Source of the DNA: Blumeriella jaapii
Taxonomy: Eukaryota; Ascomycota; Leotiomycetes; Helotiales; Drepanopezizaceae
Direction of reading: 5' to 3'
Assembly (NCBI GenBank): GCA_009599575.1
Contig: VWND01000095.1
Location: 1,302,001-1,366,000, forward strand
Length of the DNA stretch: 64,000 nt
In this document: positions 23,084-37,500 of the stretch, piece by piece
How positions within the stretch are numbered: position 1 is the stretch's first letter
Layout of the letters: every line of letters begins with the position of its first letter
The notes under the pieces: model-generated
What the model saw: only the letters and a program-made list of their open reading frames with translations
The model's database searches: none
Told to the model about the DNA's origin: nothing
Program-made: the position numbers and the translations under genes

Positions 23084-23299
23084 ATCCTTCACAATATACA
23101 CGGATTCTACTTTTTGTTCGCAATAATCACTAAATTTATTGCATTCGATTCGGAAAACTCGTTTTTTTCCGAATTTCGAAAAATCAGCTCGAAAGCTCGT
23201 CGCGTTCGCTGTGCAGCTCGCGAAATAATTTTTTTTATTTTTTTTCGATCGTCCGACGACTACGACCACGATCACAACGAATTGTATATTCGCTTTATA

Positions 23300-24900
23300 A
23301 ACGCAATTTTATCGTTTTAACTAAATCTGCATTTTAAAAAAAAAAAACAGGCGAATATTTTTAGTATTCGCTTTTTTCTTTTCGTTTTAAAATACGAAGC
23401 GCGAATATTTACTATTACAACGTCGGCTATTATTAGCCAGCTCGACGAAACAGACCGACAGTTTTAAATACGCCGCAAAATATAAGTATAATTCGCGACC
23501 GCTGCCGATAGCGTCGTAAATTAACAAAAAAAGCTTGAAACGCGACAATACGCCGAAAAGCTTGCAAAAGGCTTTATTTTCTTTTTGCAAACCCGCGCTT
23601 TTTATTATTTTTTTTCGCCGTTTTATTAAATAGCATCGACTTTTTTTTTTTTTTGCTAAATTAATTACTTAGACAGACCGAGTTTTACGAAAAGTTTTAA
23701 AAATTTTAAATAAACTCCGAGAAATTAAAATCGACCATCGTTAAAAAAACTATAATAATAAACGCGTCCGTTTATTAGCGGAATCTTACGCGTTTGTTTA
23801 AATTCGTTTATTAAAAATTAATTAGCAAAAATTCGATAAAATTATCGCTTTTTAATTACGGCGACGAAAAGCATTTTGCTAAATAAGCTTAATACTTTCG
23901 TTTTTAAGCAAAAAATCGCGAAGTTTATACCGGGCTTAACGAAAAACGCGATTAAAAACCTAACGCTTACAAAAAACAGGCTAAGCTTTTTATTTAATCG
24001 ATTTAAAAACTAAAAACTTTTTTATTATTTAAAAAAGCGTCGAAGTTTTTCGCAAAATACTCGGGGCCACCGCCGTACGCATTTCGAAAAAAATAATATA
24101 ATTACGCGATACAAAACGTTTTTTAACCACGATTCCGAAATTATTCGACGACGTTTTTTACTATTTAAAACATATAAAAAACAAATTTTTTATTTAAATT
24201 AAAATTAAACCGATTAATACGCGCTTTTTCCGATACAAAGCGAATCCAGCTATAAGTAAGCAAACTTGAATTATTTCTTTTTTATAATCAATTAAAAATT
24301 TTATTTTTTTCGGCGTTAGCGCCCAAGCCAAGCTTATCGATAAAAAACCGGCTATATTTCGCCACGATTTTAAATACTAAAGCTTTTGCAATTTATTAAC
24401 TTGCATCCGATACGCTCGTTGCAATTATTATAGCAACCGAATACAAAATTACGATGGCCCGATTAGCTTTAATTGCAAAATAATTTTATAATGCGCGAAC
24501 TGTTATAAATTATACGCTGCGGATTATTTACGCTGCTTTACGGCTTTTCGCCGCGTAAATAATAAAATAATACGACCAATAAAAAAAAAAAAAAACTAAA
24601 AGCTATCCGGCGATTAAAAAAAAACGGTTTATTCGATCGCGGTTATTTTTATTATTAAAACTTTTATTTTTTTAAATAATAATAACCCGGTTTTTAATAA
24701 CGCGGGCCGAAAAAAAAAACGCGAAAACGCCGTAACGGCATACGAGCAAAAAATCACCGCGCTTTTAATTATTATTCCCGCCGCGGCTACAACGTCAAAC
24801 GTGATTTTTTCGGGCCGTTTAATCCGAAATTTAATTTTAAAGCAATCGCTAAATATTTAGTATTTTAATCGAAAAGCATATTCGATTTTCGACGACACGG
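23300..24900 (+). pseudogene. LINE G ORF1 (gag-like, zinc knuckles)
   Basis: Coding is too broken to define the ends. Near 24400-24560 a Cys-rich block includes RCNYYSN, NCKIIL and CANCYKLYAADYLRC; the last fits a CX2CX3HX6C knuckle with His changed to Tyr. LINE ORF1 proteins bind the element RNA. Confidence 0.6.
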
Positions 24901-24949
24901 CTTTTATAGCTTTTTCGCAAAACACGCTTTTTTTTATTTCGTTAAAAGC

Positions 24950-26702
24950 AACCCATCCGTTTTTATCGAATCAATTACGAAATAAATTCTAAGTTTTCGC
25001 AAACGAATTAAAAAAAATAAATATTAATATTAATATTTTTATTTTTTAATAATAAAACACTTTTATAAGCAACGCGAAAGATTTCGCAATCGAAAATTTA
25101 AAATAAATTTTAATATCTGCTGAGCAAACGTTTAAAAAAAAAAACCGAAGCATATTACGCTTTTGTATTTATGCGATGCAAAGCGTATAAACGTAATTTG
25201 CGTGCAAAAATCTTAAAACGCTTCGGAAACTAAAATATAAAATTATTCGTTATACGATTTGTATGCACCGATCGATTTATAAAACGAAACCGAAAAAGAA
25301 ATCTTCGAACGAATACGCTTTAAAATACTAATTTATATCCGAAAAAAAAGCGCAGAATTTAATTTATAATAACGACGATTAATTAATAGCAAAAACCTGT
25401 TTTAGTTAAACGTAAATATATATTTTATTTTCAACGTATATAAATAAAACCATATTTAATAAATATTGAATTATATAATATGTTTCGAACTATTTTCCAA
25501 TTGTATAATAAACGGCGATTTTAATATCCGATACGACATTTTTTTAAGCCGGAGTCGGATATAATAGAAAATAAAAAATATTTCGCGGATTAAATTGCTA
25601 TTTCGGATATAAATTTTATCGGCGCCGTTGGCAAATTTATTTATAATAAAAAACACGTTTTGAATTTTACTTTTTCGAACGTATTTAATTCGATTATTAC
25701 GATACGATATAATATGCACAGCGGCTTAAACTACGAAATTTAAATAACGATCTTTTTTAGCAAAAAAAAAAATATCCGTAATTTAAATATATTATAAAAT
25801 ATCCGATTTAAAATTCGGCAAATTCGCAGGCCTGATGCGCGCAAAAATCAGCCGATTCGCGGATTCCGTTATATTATTAACGCTAGAAAAGCTAAACGAA
25901 TACGCGGCTGCGCTGGCCCGAATTTTTTAAAAAAGCATTACAGCTGCCGGAAAACCTTTTTTAAAAAAGCTTACAAGCCATTTTATAATAAATCGACGAA
26001 TGCTAAAAAGCTAAAAACAAATATTTACGAATACGTAAAATAATATACGACGGTGAAATCTTCGAAAAAACCAGGCAGTTTTTCGCTATAATACGCAAAG
26101 CGAAAAAAAATTATTAACGAAAGCTTATTAACGGAATCGATAATAACGAAAAGCTGTATAAAATAATAAGCTAGCATCGAATAACTACGAATTTTAAAGC
26201 TTTTTTATTAATAATAAACGGCGTTATAATTAAAAATATTAAAAACAAAGCTAATGCTCTGAAAAAAAAACGAAGTATTTGGCCGCTTTTTAGCTATCGA
26301 CGATTTCGATCAAAATCTTTTTACCGAATAAGCAGAGTCGGGCCATTTCTTTTAAACAGATTTCGTATCGTCCGAAAAAAATAAAAAAATATTATATCGG
26401 AATTATTAATATTTTCCCGGATATTAACCGGATTACGATAAAACTTTTAAAAGCTTATTAAAATAAAATCAGAACCGTTATATATAATTTGTTTAAACCG
26501 CTGCTTCGCAACGAACCATTTCTCGATTTTTTAAAAACTGGCCGAAATAATTATAATAATTAAAACCGATAAACGAAACAAATCTTTTTTACGCTTATAG
26601 CGCCCGATCGTTTTTTTTTTTTGCATATTCAAAAGCTTCAAAAAAATTATCGCTAGCAAAATCGCGTGGATAGCATTTACGACCGGCTTATTTAGCTTAT
26701 AA
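24950..26702 (+). pseudogene. LINE G ORF2, endonuclease and start of RT
   Basis: CIINGDFNI at 25502-25528 is the GDFN motif of the exonuclease-endonuclease-phosphatase fold that nicks the target. Just before insertion D the frame reads KIIASRIAWIAFTTGLFSL (about 26644-26699) and resumes after D at 38005 with YKSAFPKRFAFDLAACFTAD, so the RT frame is continuous across the junction. Confidence 0.75.
26699..26702. repeat. Target duplication ATAA of element D (left)
   Basis: ATAA at 26699-26702 and 38001-38004 flank the D LTRs. Four bases rather than five; the sequence is AT-rich so one-base ambiguity is possible. Confidence 0.65.
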
Positions 26703-26969
26703 TGTAAAACGGTGATACCTTGTATTAATAAGAGTTGGTAGTTTTAGCTATGATCGAGGCATAGACCCTTCCGAAACCCCCTGCCATTGACTATTTTCAA
26801 CAGATATAAAAGCAAAGCACCCCTTTAAATAATATCATAGATACGCAATCCAATTCATACCTTTACTTATTCTTCTTTTTCTTTTTTCAGTCTTTTCTAA
26901 AAATTCCCTAGACTATTTTACCCATCGACATATGGCCGTATCAATTTGATTTTCCTATCTATTTTTATA
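26703..26969 (+). repeat. Gypsy D 5' LTR, 267 bp
   Basis: Starts TGTAAAACGGTGATACC. Contains TATA box GATATAAAAG at 26813-26822 and CATATGGCCGTATCA near the end. The outer start is well preserved compared with the right copy. Confidence 0.85.
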
Positions 26970-27739
26970 TTTGATAATTTACGTAAAAATTTAAATTTCG
27001 GTATTTCGTTTTTATACATTCGCCGATGCATCTTTCAAATTCGCAATTAAAATCGACTTCGATATTTCGCTATTACGGCTTAAAAAACCTTTTATATAAT
27101 ATTGTTCGCAGCTACATCATATGAAAAACTCCTAATAGCTTTTTTTATTCTGCGCACAATTATTAAATTACAAAAATACAACATATTTTAAAAACATTTA
27201 AAATTACGATTAAGCAATTCTAAACCGTGCGAAATTTAAAATTCGAAAATCGCTCTTTTATTTAAAAATAACAAATCGAATATTAGTTCGTACGCTTCGA
27301 CCGCTGCGCTCGGCCCTTTTAAATTAAATTTCTTTTAATTAAACGCCTGACGAAACTCAACCTTTTAATTTTACGTTTTGTAATTATAATAATTACAATT
27401 TGCGGCTTTTTATTAAAAATAATAAAAAAATGGCTATACGTATATTAGCCTGAGCCACGGAATATCGAAACCGTAAATTATACAGCAATATTATATCAAT
27501 TTAGTTAATCTATCAAAAAACAAATTTTTTAACACGCTATTTAAATATTTAAACGCAATCTTATTTTATTTAATTTTTTTAAAAAACACAAAAACTTTCT
27601 TAATAGTTTCTTTATTAAAAACGATTTCTTTTACACTAAAAATTTTTAACCTGCAATTCCAAAAAACATTTATTTATTTAATTTAAACCTTACTAACACT
27701 TTCGCTAATATTATAAACAACGACGCTTTTCGTTTTCTT
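26970..27739 (+). other. Gypsy D leader
   Basis: AT-rich region between 5' LTR and gag; no ORF or repeat identified. Confidence 0.45.
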
Positions 27740-28990
27740 ATGCGAGGCCGCATGCCCTTCTCTGGCTCTTTTGATGCATTCTTATTTAATAGCGCCAATA
27801 TTACCGATTTTATCGAAAAATATAAAAAAACCTGTAAAAATTTCGAAATTTTTAAAACTAAAATATTCGATAAACTCCTTCGCTATTATAACCCAATCAC
27901 TAAAAATATTATTAAATCGATAAATAAATAAAAAACTATTAAAGCTCGAAACTGGCGTAAGCTAATTAAAGCTTTAAAATCGGAATTCCGAAACCACGAT
28001 CGCTAGCAAATCCGCGATACTATCGTTTTTCTCAAACAATTTATTATAATAATTCGCTAAGCCAAAAAACTTAAAGCTTATTATCGTATTTATACCAAAG
28101 TTTCTAACGTTTTCGTCAACAAAAAAATCTTAAGCGAAATCGAGCAAAAAAAATTGTTTTTACTTAACTTTCCAACTAGTATTCGCAACAAAACCATTAA
28201 ACATTTTAAAATTAATAAACAAAACTCTGAAACTTTCGATTAATATTTCAAATTTGTGAAATTCGTTTTTAAACAAAACCAAAACGAACGTATCATCGAA
28301 GCTATAAACCAAAAAAAATCTCTCTCTTTTACTTATAAAAAAAACGTAAAAGCTCTAATGCAAAAATATGCCCAACCACTAAAAATTACCGAAATCGCCA
28401 AAAAACAATTAATTATTATACCATTTAATCGTTTTGCAAAATTTATTAGCTTAAAAAAGCTTAACAAAAATATCGAAACTTTCGTATTAAAATTTACCGA
28501 TATTAAAATTCAAAAATTTCAAAGCAAAATCGAAAATTTTATATAATAGCAAAAAAAACTTTTTTACGTTAATTCGAATAATAAAAACGATCAAAATAGC
28601 TTTTACAACAATTATTCCTCTTAAAATATACGAAGCGATCAACCTCGTTAAGCTATCGTAAAAATAATAGCTATCTAATAACAACCTTTTCGTATTAGCG
28701 ATCAAAATCAGCGAAACACTAATTATAATAACGATTATTAAAAAAAAAAAAAAACCAACGCGGAAATCAAAATCGCGGCTATCAAAATAATAAAAATAAT
28801 TATTAAAACAAACCCCGTGGCCCTAAGTATAAATTCTGTAATAATAAAAAAATTTATTGCGAAAAACCTTATATTCGCTTAAAATGCAAAGCATTTAATT
28901 TTTATATAAATAATAATATTTGCTATATTAACAAATACGAAGCGATTTGCCTCGGACCGACGAAAGCAGAAATAAGCCCTTTTAATAAAG
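27740..28990 (+). pseudogene. Gypsy D gag
   Basis: MRGRMPFSGSFDAFLF at 27740 followed by ITDFIEKYKKTCKNFE is the beginning of a fungal Gypsy Gag; the central part reads WRKLIKALKSEFRNHDR and the piece 28256-28546 continues it. A knuckle-like KFCNNKKIYCEKPYI lies near 28825-28870 with His lost. Fewer stops here than in most of the window. Confidence 0.75.
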
Positions 28991-29651
28991 CTAAAAATCA
29001 AAGCTAATTAAACACTATTCGCTTAAAAATAAAAAGTACGAAATAAAACGATTGCTTAAAAAACAAAAAAGATGCAAAAACGATTTTTATTAATAAAAAA
29101 AAAAAACATCCCAAAAAGCGTACTAATCAAAAAGAAAATTCTTATCCCAAATATAAATAAAATTCAAATATATAAATAAAAAACAAATATATATATTGCT
29201 AATGCAAATATCGCATTTGCAAATATTATAACTGTATAATTAAACCAGCGAATCATAAAAAAGCAAAATACTTCTATTTTATTCGCCAAACCAATTAATA
29301 TAAAAAAAAACGTTAAAATCGAAAGGAAAAAAGATTTTGAAATTCGAAAAAAAACCGATAAAACTATTAAAAAAACGCTTATAATAAAAAAAATTAACGA
29401 TAATATAAAAAATATCGACACCGACATTCCGATTTAAATTATTCAGAAAATACTAACCTTTAAACGCCTATTATTAATGCGAAGCGAAAAATAAATCGAC
29501 AAATATATTAGTTCCGAAGCCGTCGACGAAATTATTAAAAAAATCATAAAACAGAAAATTAAATTAAAATTCAGCGATTTATTTAATATAAAAAAGAAAT
29601 TCGACAAAATTATTAACAAACAAATCCTTATATTAAAAAAAAACGAAAAAG

Positions 29652-30170
29652 TTGAAATTATCCGAAAAAAAAAACGATTTTAAATTGAAAAAAAACCAAA
29701 AAGAAATTTACAACACCGTAATTAATTTAGCCGATAAAAAGAAATTCTCGGAAAAAGTCAGCCTTTTGGCCTTCGCTATAAAAACCCAAAAGTTAAAACG
29801 ACGAAACTGCCCCTACACGGCTATAAAAGCATTAAAAATAAAAATTATACTTAAAAAAAATACGACCGCCCTCGCTCTATTCGATAATAAAACCGAAATT
29901 AATTGCATAAACCAAAAAACAGCCGAAGCTAATAGCGTTCCGATTATTACCGACAAACGAATAATTTACACGACCGTTAATAAAAATACTATTAAATTTA
30001 ATAAAATTGTACGAAATATAAAAGTCGATATTAAAAATATTATTATTTATAAAAACTTTTTAATAATAAAAAAATACCTCCACCCTATTATTTTTAAAAT
30101 GCCCTGGATTCTGGAAAGTTTCGTCAGTTTTAAATATACCGAAAACGGCCAAATAAAAGCTTTTTTCTAA
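29652..30170 (+). pseudogene. Gypsy D protease region
   Basis: A 172-codon open frame contains ALALFDNKTEINCINQKTA, the aspartic protease entry (D-S/N-G-A/K type) and later PWILESF. One of the longest surviving frames in the window. Confidence 0.75.
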
Positions 30171-30879
30171 AACTGAAACCGGTTTTTTTAAAGCCAAATC
30201 ACCGTCGCCGACGACAAAATCTTTCTAGTCGACGTTTTATCGGGAAACGAATAGCCGGCTTTAATTTCAAAACAAACGCTAAGCTATAATAAAACCTGGA
30301 AAATACTCAGCCAAAAGCATTTACGTCGCTAATCGAAATGGCATCGCAAATAAAATTAGCTAATATTAATATTTTTAATTATTAATTCGGGAATAAAAAT
30401 TTCGAAGATTTCGTTTTCGTATTAAACAAACCCGACCTATATATTTTACTTTTTTATATTAATATTAGCATTTTTTATAAGCGCAAAACTAATAAAATAC
30501 GATTCGTAAATCTTAGCGAATCCGGTGGAAATATTTCCGAAAAAATAAACGATTAATTTAAAAAAAACGAAGCAACAAAACCGCCTTAATTAATTATTAG
30601 CGAACTCGAAAGATTTATTACCGGCCGATTTTCCAGCTTATTATCTAGCAGCCGATTTACAAAAAAACGATTTAATAACTTAGCAATCGGAACTCAATTT
30701 CTGCTAAAAAAAAAAAAAAATCTTATACGAAGTTTTACGCAACCGAAAAAAAGCTATAGCTTTCGATTTCACCGAAATAAGCTAATTTAATTTTAACGTT
30801 ACGCCTTATATCGATATCAAAACCGTGCTTTATAAAGCCTGGCAAAAAAAAATCTTTTTAATTTTTAAAATCTTTTAAA

Positions 30880-32502
30880 ATAAAATAATCGAAATGCTAA
30901 AAAAACGAATTAAGCAAAAAATCTTCGAATTCTGCCACGGCCCATACAAAAACAAATGATTTATCGTTGCGAAAAAAAAAAAAAGCATTTACAAACTTAT
31001 TACCGCAATCGTCGAAATAAACAAAATAATAATACGAAACGCCAACGTATTACCTAACGTCGATTAATTTTCGAACGAATTCGCAAAATTAACGATCGCT
31101 TTTTTTTTCGATTTGTTTTCCGGCTATAACCATTTAATGCTTAATTTACGATTTCGAAATATAACAGCAATTTAAATTTTAATCGGTTTGCTGCGTATAA
31201 CCAGAATATTTATAAAAGCCATTAATTTAATCGTTCAATTCGTAAAAGTCGTATATAAAATCTTTATAATTTGCATTTCCGATATTGCTTTGCTTTACGT
31301 TAACGACGTCGAAATAAAAAGCTTTAAATCATACTATAATAATAAAAAAATCCTTTCTGAAATTCGACGCTATATAGTAAAACATATTTAAAATATCGAC
31401 AAAATTATAATTTACTTCGAAAAAGCCAAAGCTATTATTAACTCTCGATTAAAATTTTGCATATCCGAAATAAATATCGTCGGTTATATAACTAACAGCG
31501 CTAGCCGCCACTCTTAACGAAAGAAAATTAAAAAAATTTGCGAATAAAAAAAGTGTAAAAATATTACCGAAGCCAAAGCTTTTATTAACGTTATAATTTA
31601 CTACCGCAATTAAATCAAAAACTTTTTTTAAAAAGCTGCATCTATTTACGCCACGATAAAAAAAAAATCGATTTCGTTTAGGAAAAAAAGCAAAGCAAAA
31701 TTATAAAAGTTTTAAAAACGACTTTTTATCGGCCTTATCGCTTATGCGAATCGATTACAGCCCAAACGCAAAAAAAATTATTTTAATTATCGACGCTAAT
31801 ATCTTCGGTTAGGAAATTGTATTATAATAAATCGATAAAAACAAAAAACGGCACTTTTTACGATTCGAAAACGGCTTATAATCTTTCGCGAAAGCACGCT
31901 ACGATATTACCAAACGAAAATATCGAAGCGCTCTTGAAATAATAAAAAAAATAAAAAGCGAATTATACGGCGTATATTTCATTTTAAAAACAAACGCGAA
32001 AGTTTTTATCGACTAATTAAATAAAAAAGCTAATAACCTGCCAAAAGCATTCGTTATTAATTAAATAATTTAAATACGATTTATAAACTTCGAAATCAAA
32101 TATATTAAAAAAACAATTAATACAGCGGCAAACGGCTTTTTCAAACGAAAACGTTTTTATTCGTCTGACTTCGCTAAACAAAGCGAATAAAATATCGACG
32201 AATAAATCGCTAACGAAATCGGCTATTTCGCTATTTGCGCCTTTAATTTCACAAAGCCAAAATCATTCGCGTTGCTATTTCGGCTGGCACCGCGAATAAA
32301 AAACATTAATTCTCGGGCCGAAAAAGCATTCGCGTCATTATTTCGGCTAGCACCGCGAATAAATTTAATCGAAAACAATCGGAATAAGCCGACTAACGAC
32401 GAAAATAAATTTTTAATCGATAATTATAAAATCGAAAACTTTTATTTAATCGTATACTATTTAACTATTTTGTTCAAATCATTTAGCGTACTAAATTATT
32501 AA
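30880..32502 (+). pseudogene. Gypsy D reverse transcriptase and RNase H
   Basis: RT reads EFCHGPYKNK, NANVLPNVDEFSNEFAKL, FDLFSGYNHL, GLLRITRIFIKAINLIVQFV and YVNDVEIKSF (31297-31326), where the catalytic Asp pair is Asn-Asp after G-to-A. RNase H follows with FINFEIKYIKKTINTAANGF. At about 32270-32370 a 60-bp segment (FRLAPRI) is duplicated in tandem. Confidence 0.82.
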
Positions 32503-32569
32503 TTCAAATTATTTAAAAACTAAGCTTTCGATTATATCTTAGCCGATAAAAAGCTATATAAAATAAAAA

Positions 32570-33760
32570 ATAATATATATTAAAAACGGCTAGTAATAAA
32601 TAACAAAGCCGACAAATTTTAAATTATAAAAAAAACCCACGAAAAAGTATTTTATCGAAAAACTGAAACCATTTATTACCGAACCAAAAACGATTTCTAA
32701 TAAAAAAAATGCTTCGAAAACTATAAAACTTTCGTCAAAAGCTGTATTTTTTACCAAAAACGAAAACCTAAACGAAAAAAAAACTTATTATATCCGACGT
32801 AGTTTTCTGAAATTTAAAAAAAAGTCAATTTCGACGTTATACGCGTACCGATCACCGACCGCGAACATATATACTTTATATTCGCTATCGACGATCTGTT
32901 TAAATAATTTGAAAAGCGACTTTTCCGAAACGCTATTTCCGAAATCATAGCGATTTTTTTTTAAAAAAACGTTGTATATCGATACGGTTTATTTAACAAA
33001 TTAAACGTCGATAATAAATCCGAAAACAAAAGCGTTATCGAAACTTTTACAAAAAAATATAATATCCAGCGTATTCAAATTTTAGCTTATAATTTAAAAA
33101 GCAACGGATTCGTTAAACGAAGCTATAAAAATATTTTCGACGGCTTTTTAAAAGCTATTCGAAAAAGTTATAAGCGTTGATCGCGGAAATTCTCGGAAAT
33201 GCTTTTTATTATACGCATATATATACACGTCCTTATTAAAATAATTCTATTTTTTATTTAATACGACAAAAACGCTCGATTATTTTGAAAACAAAATAAC
33301 TTATATAAAAATTTTATAACGTGGTCAAAATAAAAACGAAAGCTGATTTATTAGCAATAAAATTTAAATAATTCGATTACCGCGATATAAATATAAAAAA
33401 AATAATCTTAAAAAAAAAAATATAAAAAAACAGCTAAAAAAGTCTGAAATAAAACCAAAATTTTAAAAAAAACGCTAATTAAAAAAAAGATTTGATTCTA
33501 ATTTACGACGTTCAGCGCGCTATCGATAAATCGGCCGATATTAAACTTAATTATAAATAGCTCGGACCCTACGAAATATACGAAGCCGAATTAAATAAAA
33601 GTTATTATAAGCTTACGAAACTCGATAAAACAAAACTGAAAAAAACGTTCGCCGCTAACCGATTAAAACGATTTTACAAAAAAAACTAGCAAATCTATTC
33701 TTTGGATTCTAAATTAAAAAGCGATTCCGATTCCAACGACTCCGACGACGATTCCGATTA
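32570..33760 (+). pseudogene. Gypsy D integrase
   Basis: The core reads FAIDDLFK, VDNKSENKSVIETFTKKYNI, QILAYNLKSNGFVKRSYKNI and later LGPYEIYEAELNKSYYKL, matching the integrase core and the C-terminal GPY/F module. A Ser/Asp-rich tail (SDSNDSDDDSD) ends pol near 33760. Confidence 0.82.
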
Positions 33761-34520
33761 AAGCGATTATACTTCTGAAAAAAAAAAACTTTCTGGAAAG
33801 ATTTGAAAACAATCGAATAATAACCCCGCTGCAAAAACCACAGTTTAAATCGTGATTCCATCTATAACCGAAAAGAAAAAAAATGCTTATAAAATTGTTC
33901 ACTAACTGTTTTATTATTTTTATTATCTATTGTTTTTCTTTTTATTATATATTATTTTATTGTTTTTGTTTTGCTTACTTATATATAATTTAATTATTTT
34001 GTCTTATATATACTGTTTATTCTTAAGATTTTTTTTTATATTATTTAAAATACCTATTGTATTTTTTTTTATTTGACTATACTTTTGTTTATTAAAACAA
34101 AAGTTTTATATATATTTAAGCCGCATATCTGATATATTTATACCGCTCGTATATTTTACGAAAACTATTTTTTATACATTTCATTATTTATTACTTTTTG
34201 TATTATTTATTTTTTTCGTTATTTTAAATAAATGCCTATCTAAACAATTATAATTTATTAAAAAAATAACATGCGAATTCCCGTGATTTTTAAATACAAA
34301 TACCTTACAATTTCCGTACTTTTTTCCAACTACTTTTTAACAAATATAACACACTTTTTTAATTAATAAACCTATCGATATTATATTATCCTTTAAGCAA
34401 AGCGTTGTTAAACCTGGCAAGCTTATTTTTAACCTACTTTAAAACGGAACCATTATACGCAATTTTTTCGAATTTAAGCAAATATATAATACCGCTATTT
34501 TAAATTAATAAGCAGCTTTT
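33761..34520 (+). other. T-rich spacer between pol and the extra block of D
   Basis: Low-complexity T/A-rich stretch with TTATT-type runs (33900-34260). No gene seen. It separates pol from the downstream open blocks. Confidence 0.5.
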
Positions 34521-34529
34521 GTAAAAACA

Positions 34530-37500
34530 TTTATAAAGCAATTCGATATAATAATTAAAAACGTCAACGAATTTTTATTCGATTACAAAAGCTTCGTTAA
34601 AGCTAAATTCGTTCGCAAAAACTTTAACTACGACAAATTCCTGCTAAACTATAACAACGCTTTAAAAATCCTCGCCGAAATACGAAAAGCTCGAAATAAT
34701 AATAAAAAAGTAACAGACCGAATCTTACGCTTTTTGCTAAATCAACGAAAAAAAGATATTCAAAAATACGTTTTTAGCAAAATCATCGGTATTATTTTAT
34801 TTCGGCATCTCGTTCGCTTTTTCGAAACTATTACTTTTACGAAAAAAAAAATCTGAGTATTAAACGCTTATATTTTTAAAACGCAAATCCTGAAAGCCAA
34901 CAATCCAAAAGCCCGCAGATTTACAAGCTTTTTTACAATTATTTGCAAACTAATCGACGACGTTATGCAATCGCCAAAAAAAGTTTTAATCGGCTGCGAA
35001 ATTTCAAATCTGATTTTTTTCCAAAACAAAAAATTAAGCGTCGCTAAATGCGGCATTTTTATACCGAAAAAAAAAACGACGCTATTCCGATATTTTAAAT
35101 TTACAACGACGAAAAAAACGAAAAAGCTAATATTATTTTCGTTCAGTTCGAAAAAACATACGCGGTAATAATTAATATTCTTAAAGCAGCTAAAATAATT
35201 CGACGACTTCCACTTCTAACTGTCGAAAACGAATCCGAAAACGAAATTAAAAGCGTAATAGCAAATAACCGCTTATTCGAATACAAAAAACCTATTATAC
35301 TTATAGAAACGATTCCGGAAAAAGTAAAAACAAAAGAAATAAAAAAGCGCGCCATTTCCGAAACCTTTTTTATTCGAAAAAGAAAATCATTCGCGTCGCT
35401 AAAAAAAAAAGCATCGCGAATAAAAACAGCCGGAAATCGACGCCGAGCTATAGCTTTTAAGCTAATTAATAAAAAACGCGACGATTTTACGGAATCAGAC
35501 TTAAAAAACGCCGGCATTCCGAAAAAAAAAAATCCAAACGATTTTAAATCTGACCTTTCGAAACTAAATACGCAAATATCAAAAACGCTTGCTGCGTTTA
35601 AAAACGTCGTACCACCATCGCTAATATTTCAGACTTTAATAAAAGCATTTAAAATCTCGATTATTATACGATTCGACCGAAAAAGCTTAAAAAAAAATAT
35701 CGAAATTATCGCGGAAAAAATCATATAAAAAACACAAAATTAAATTACTTTATTTAAAACTTTCGCTTTCGACGACGAAACGATTCAAAAGTTTTATTTC
35801 GATATTTTTATACAAAAATCAAATAAACCCGTTAGCTTTTTTTTTTTTGCTTCGAACGAAAACTAAATTAAATTTTTTTCGGAAAATTATAAATATAATA
35901 CGCCGAAACAAATAAAAAAGATTTTTAAAAATAATAACCCGTTTTTATTCGAGCTTTTTTTCGCTGAAAAACTCCGATTTTTTAATTTCGTTTTTACGAA
36001 TAACGTTAACGCTAAAAAAAACGGCAAATTCTGCTATTTTCATATACGCTATTACGCGGCGTACTGCGATTTAATTACAAAAAAAATCAATATTATCGGC
36101 TTCGCTAATCGATTCGCTGCTATTAAAAATTCGGATTACGACGTATTCGAAATTAATTTTAATAATTAATTTATATTCCGACGAAAAACTGCGAAAATTA
36201 TTTAAATACGTGCTAAAGCTTATTTGGGCTACGCAAATTTTAAACAAATCTCAAAATTTTTAACGCGATTATAAAACTCGACTAAAACGTAGAAAAATAG
36301 AAACAACGAGTATTCTCAAAAGCCGACTTTTTTGGCTTTTCGACCGAAAATATATTTTAAAATTTATTTGAATTAAATTGCGAATTCGTTAATTACGTAA
36401 GGTTTCACAACGGAAAAAACAAGCTATTGCTATATTTTATAAAAAAAAAAATAGTTATATATAAATATTATTTTCGATTAATTAAAACCCAAAAAACGTT
36501 TACAGCTTTTTTCGTCAATATGCTTTATAATTTTATTTAATAAGCTTTTAAAATACACCCCGGCTTTTATTTCGCTGCTTTAATTATTCGAAACCTTAAA
36601 AACTGTCGTTTTATAGCATATTTTAACGTTCCGATCGCTTTAGGTTTCGTTGGTTTCGATCGTATTACGGTTACAAAATTCGATATCACCGATTTTTAAA
36701 AAAAAAAAAAAATCGAAAACTTTACCGACGCTATTTTCGATTATTACGTTCTGCCTGCATTCGCATATAACTCGGAAATAATCGAAGCTTATCTGCAATC
36801 ACACTACGACGCCAAGCTAATTAAAACCACTTAGAAAAGCCTAGCTTTTTCGTATTTCAGCGCGTTTAAAACAATAGCCTCGGCTATTTCATCGGATTAC
36901 GAAACCGAAAACTACGAAATAAAAAATAAAATAACTTTTATCAGCTTTTCGATTAAGCAAAAAATTTTCGTTAAATTCAGAACCCAAAAAACCGACAGCG
37001 CGATGCTAATTTATTCGAACAATTATACGGCGCAAAAGTATAAAAACTATTTCGAAAACGATAATCCGATAAATAATTTAATATTATTTATATTGCGGCG
37101 AAAGCAATTACAGCATTTTCGATAGTTTCGACTGCAAACGACTATTTCCAAACTATTCCGTAAAATAGTTTTTTTTATAAGCTTCGAAGCCTTTTCAAAA
37201 GCATTCGTCGGCAAACAACCGTAATCCGACCTATCAGTTTTACGCGAAGCAAAAGCGTTAATCGATTTTAATCACAACGAACTAATCGATTACTTTTACG
37301 ATTTTAATACAAAACTCTTCAGCGCCTTTTGCAAAGCGTAGAACCACGTTTAAAAACTAAAATTTATTATTTACGAAAAAAAATCGTAAAAAGCATCCGT
37401 CGCGGCGACACTTAATAATATTATCGACGAAAAAGCTATCAAAACGTTCGTAAGCCTAAACGATATCTCGACTGACATTTTATCAAACCATTTTTCAAAA

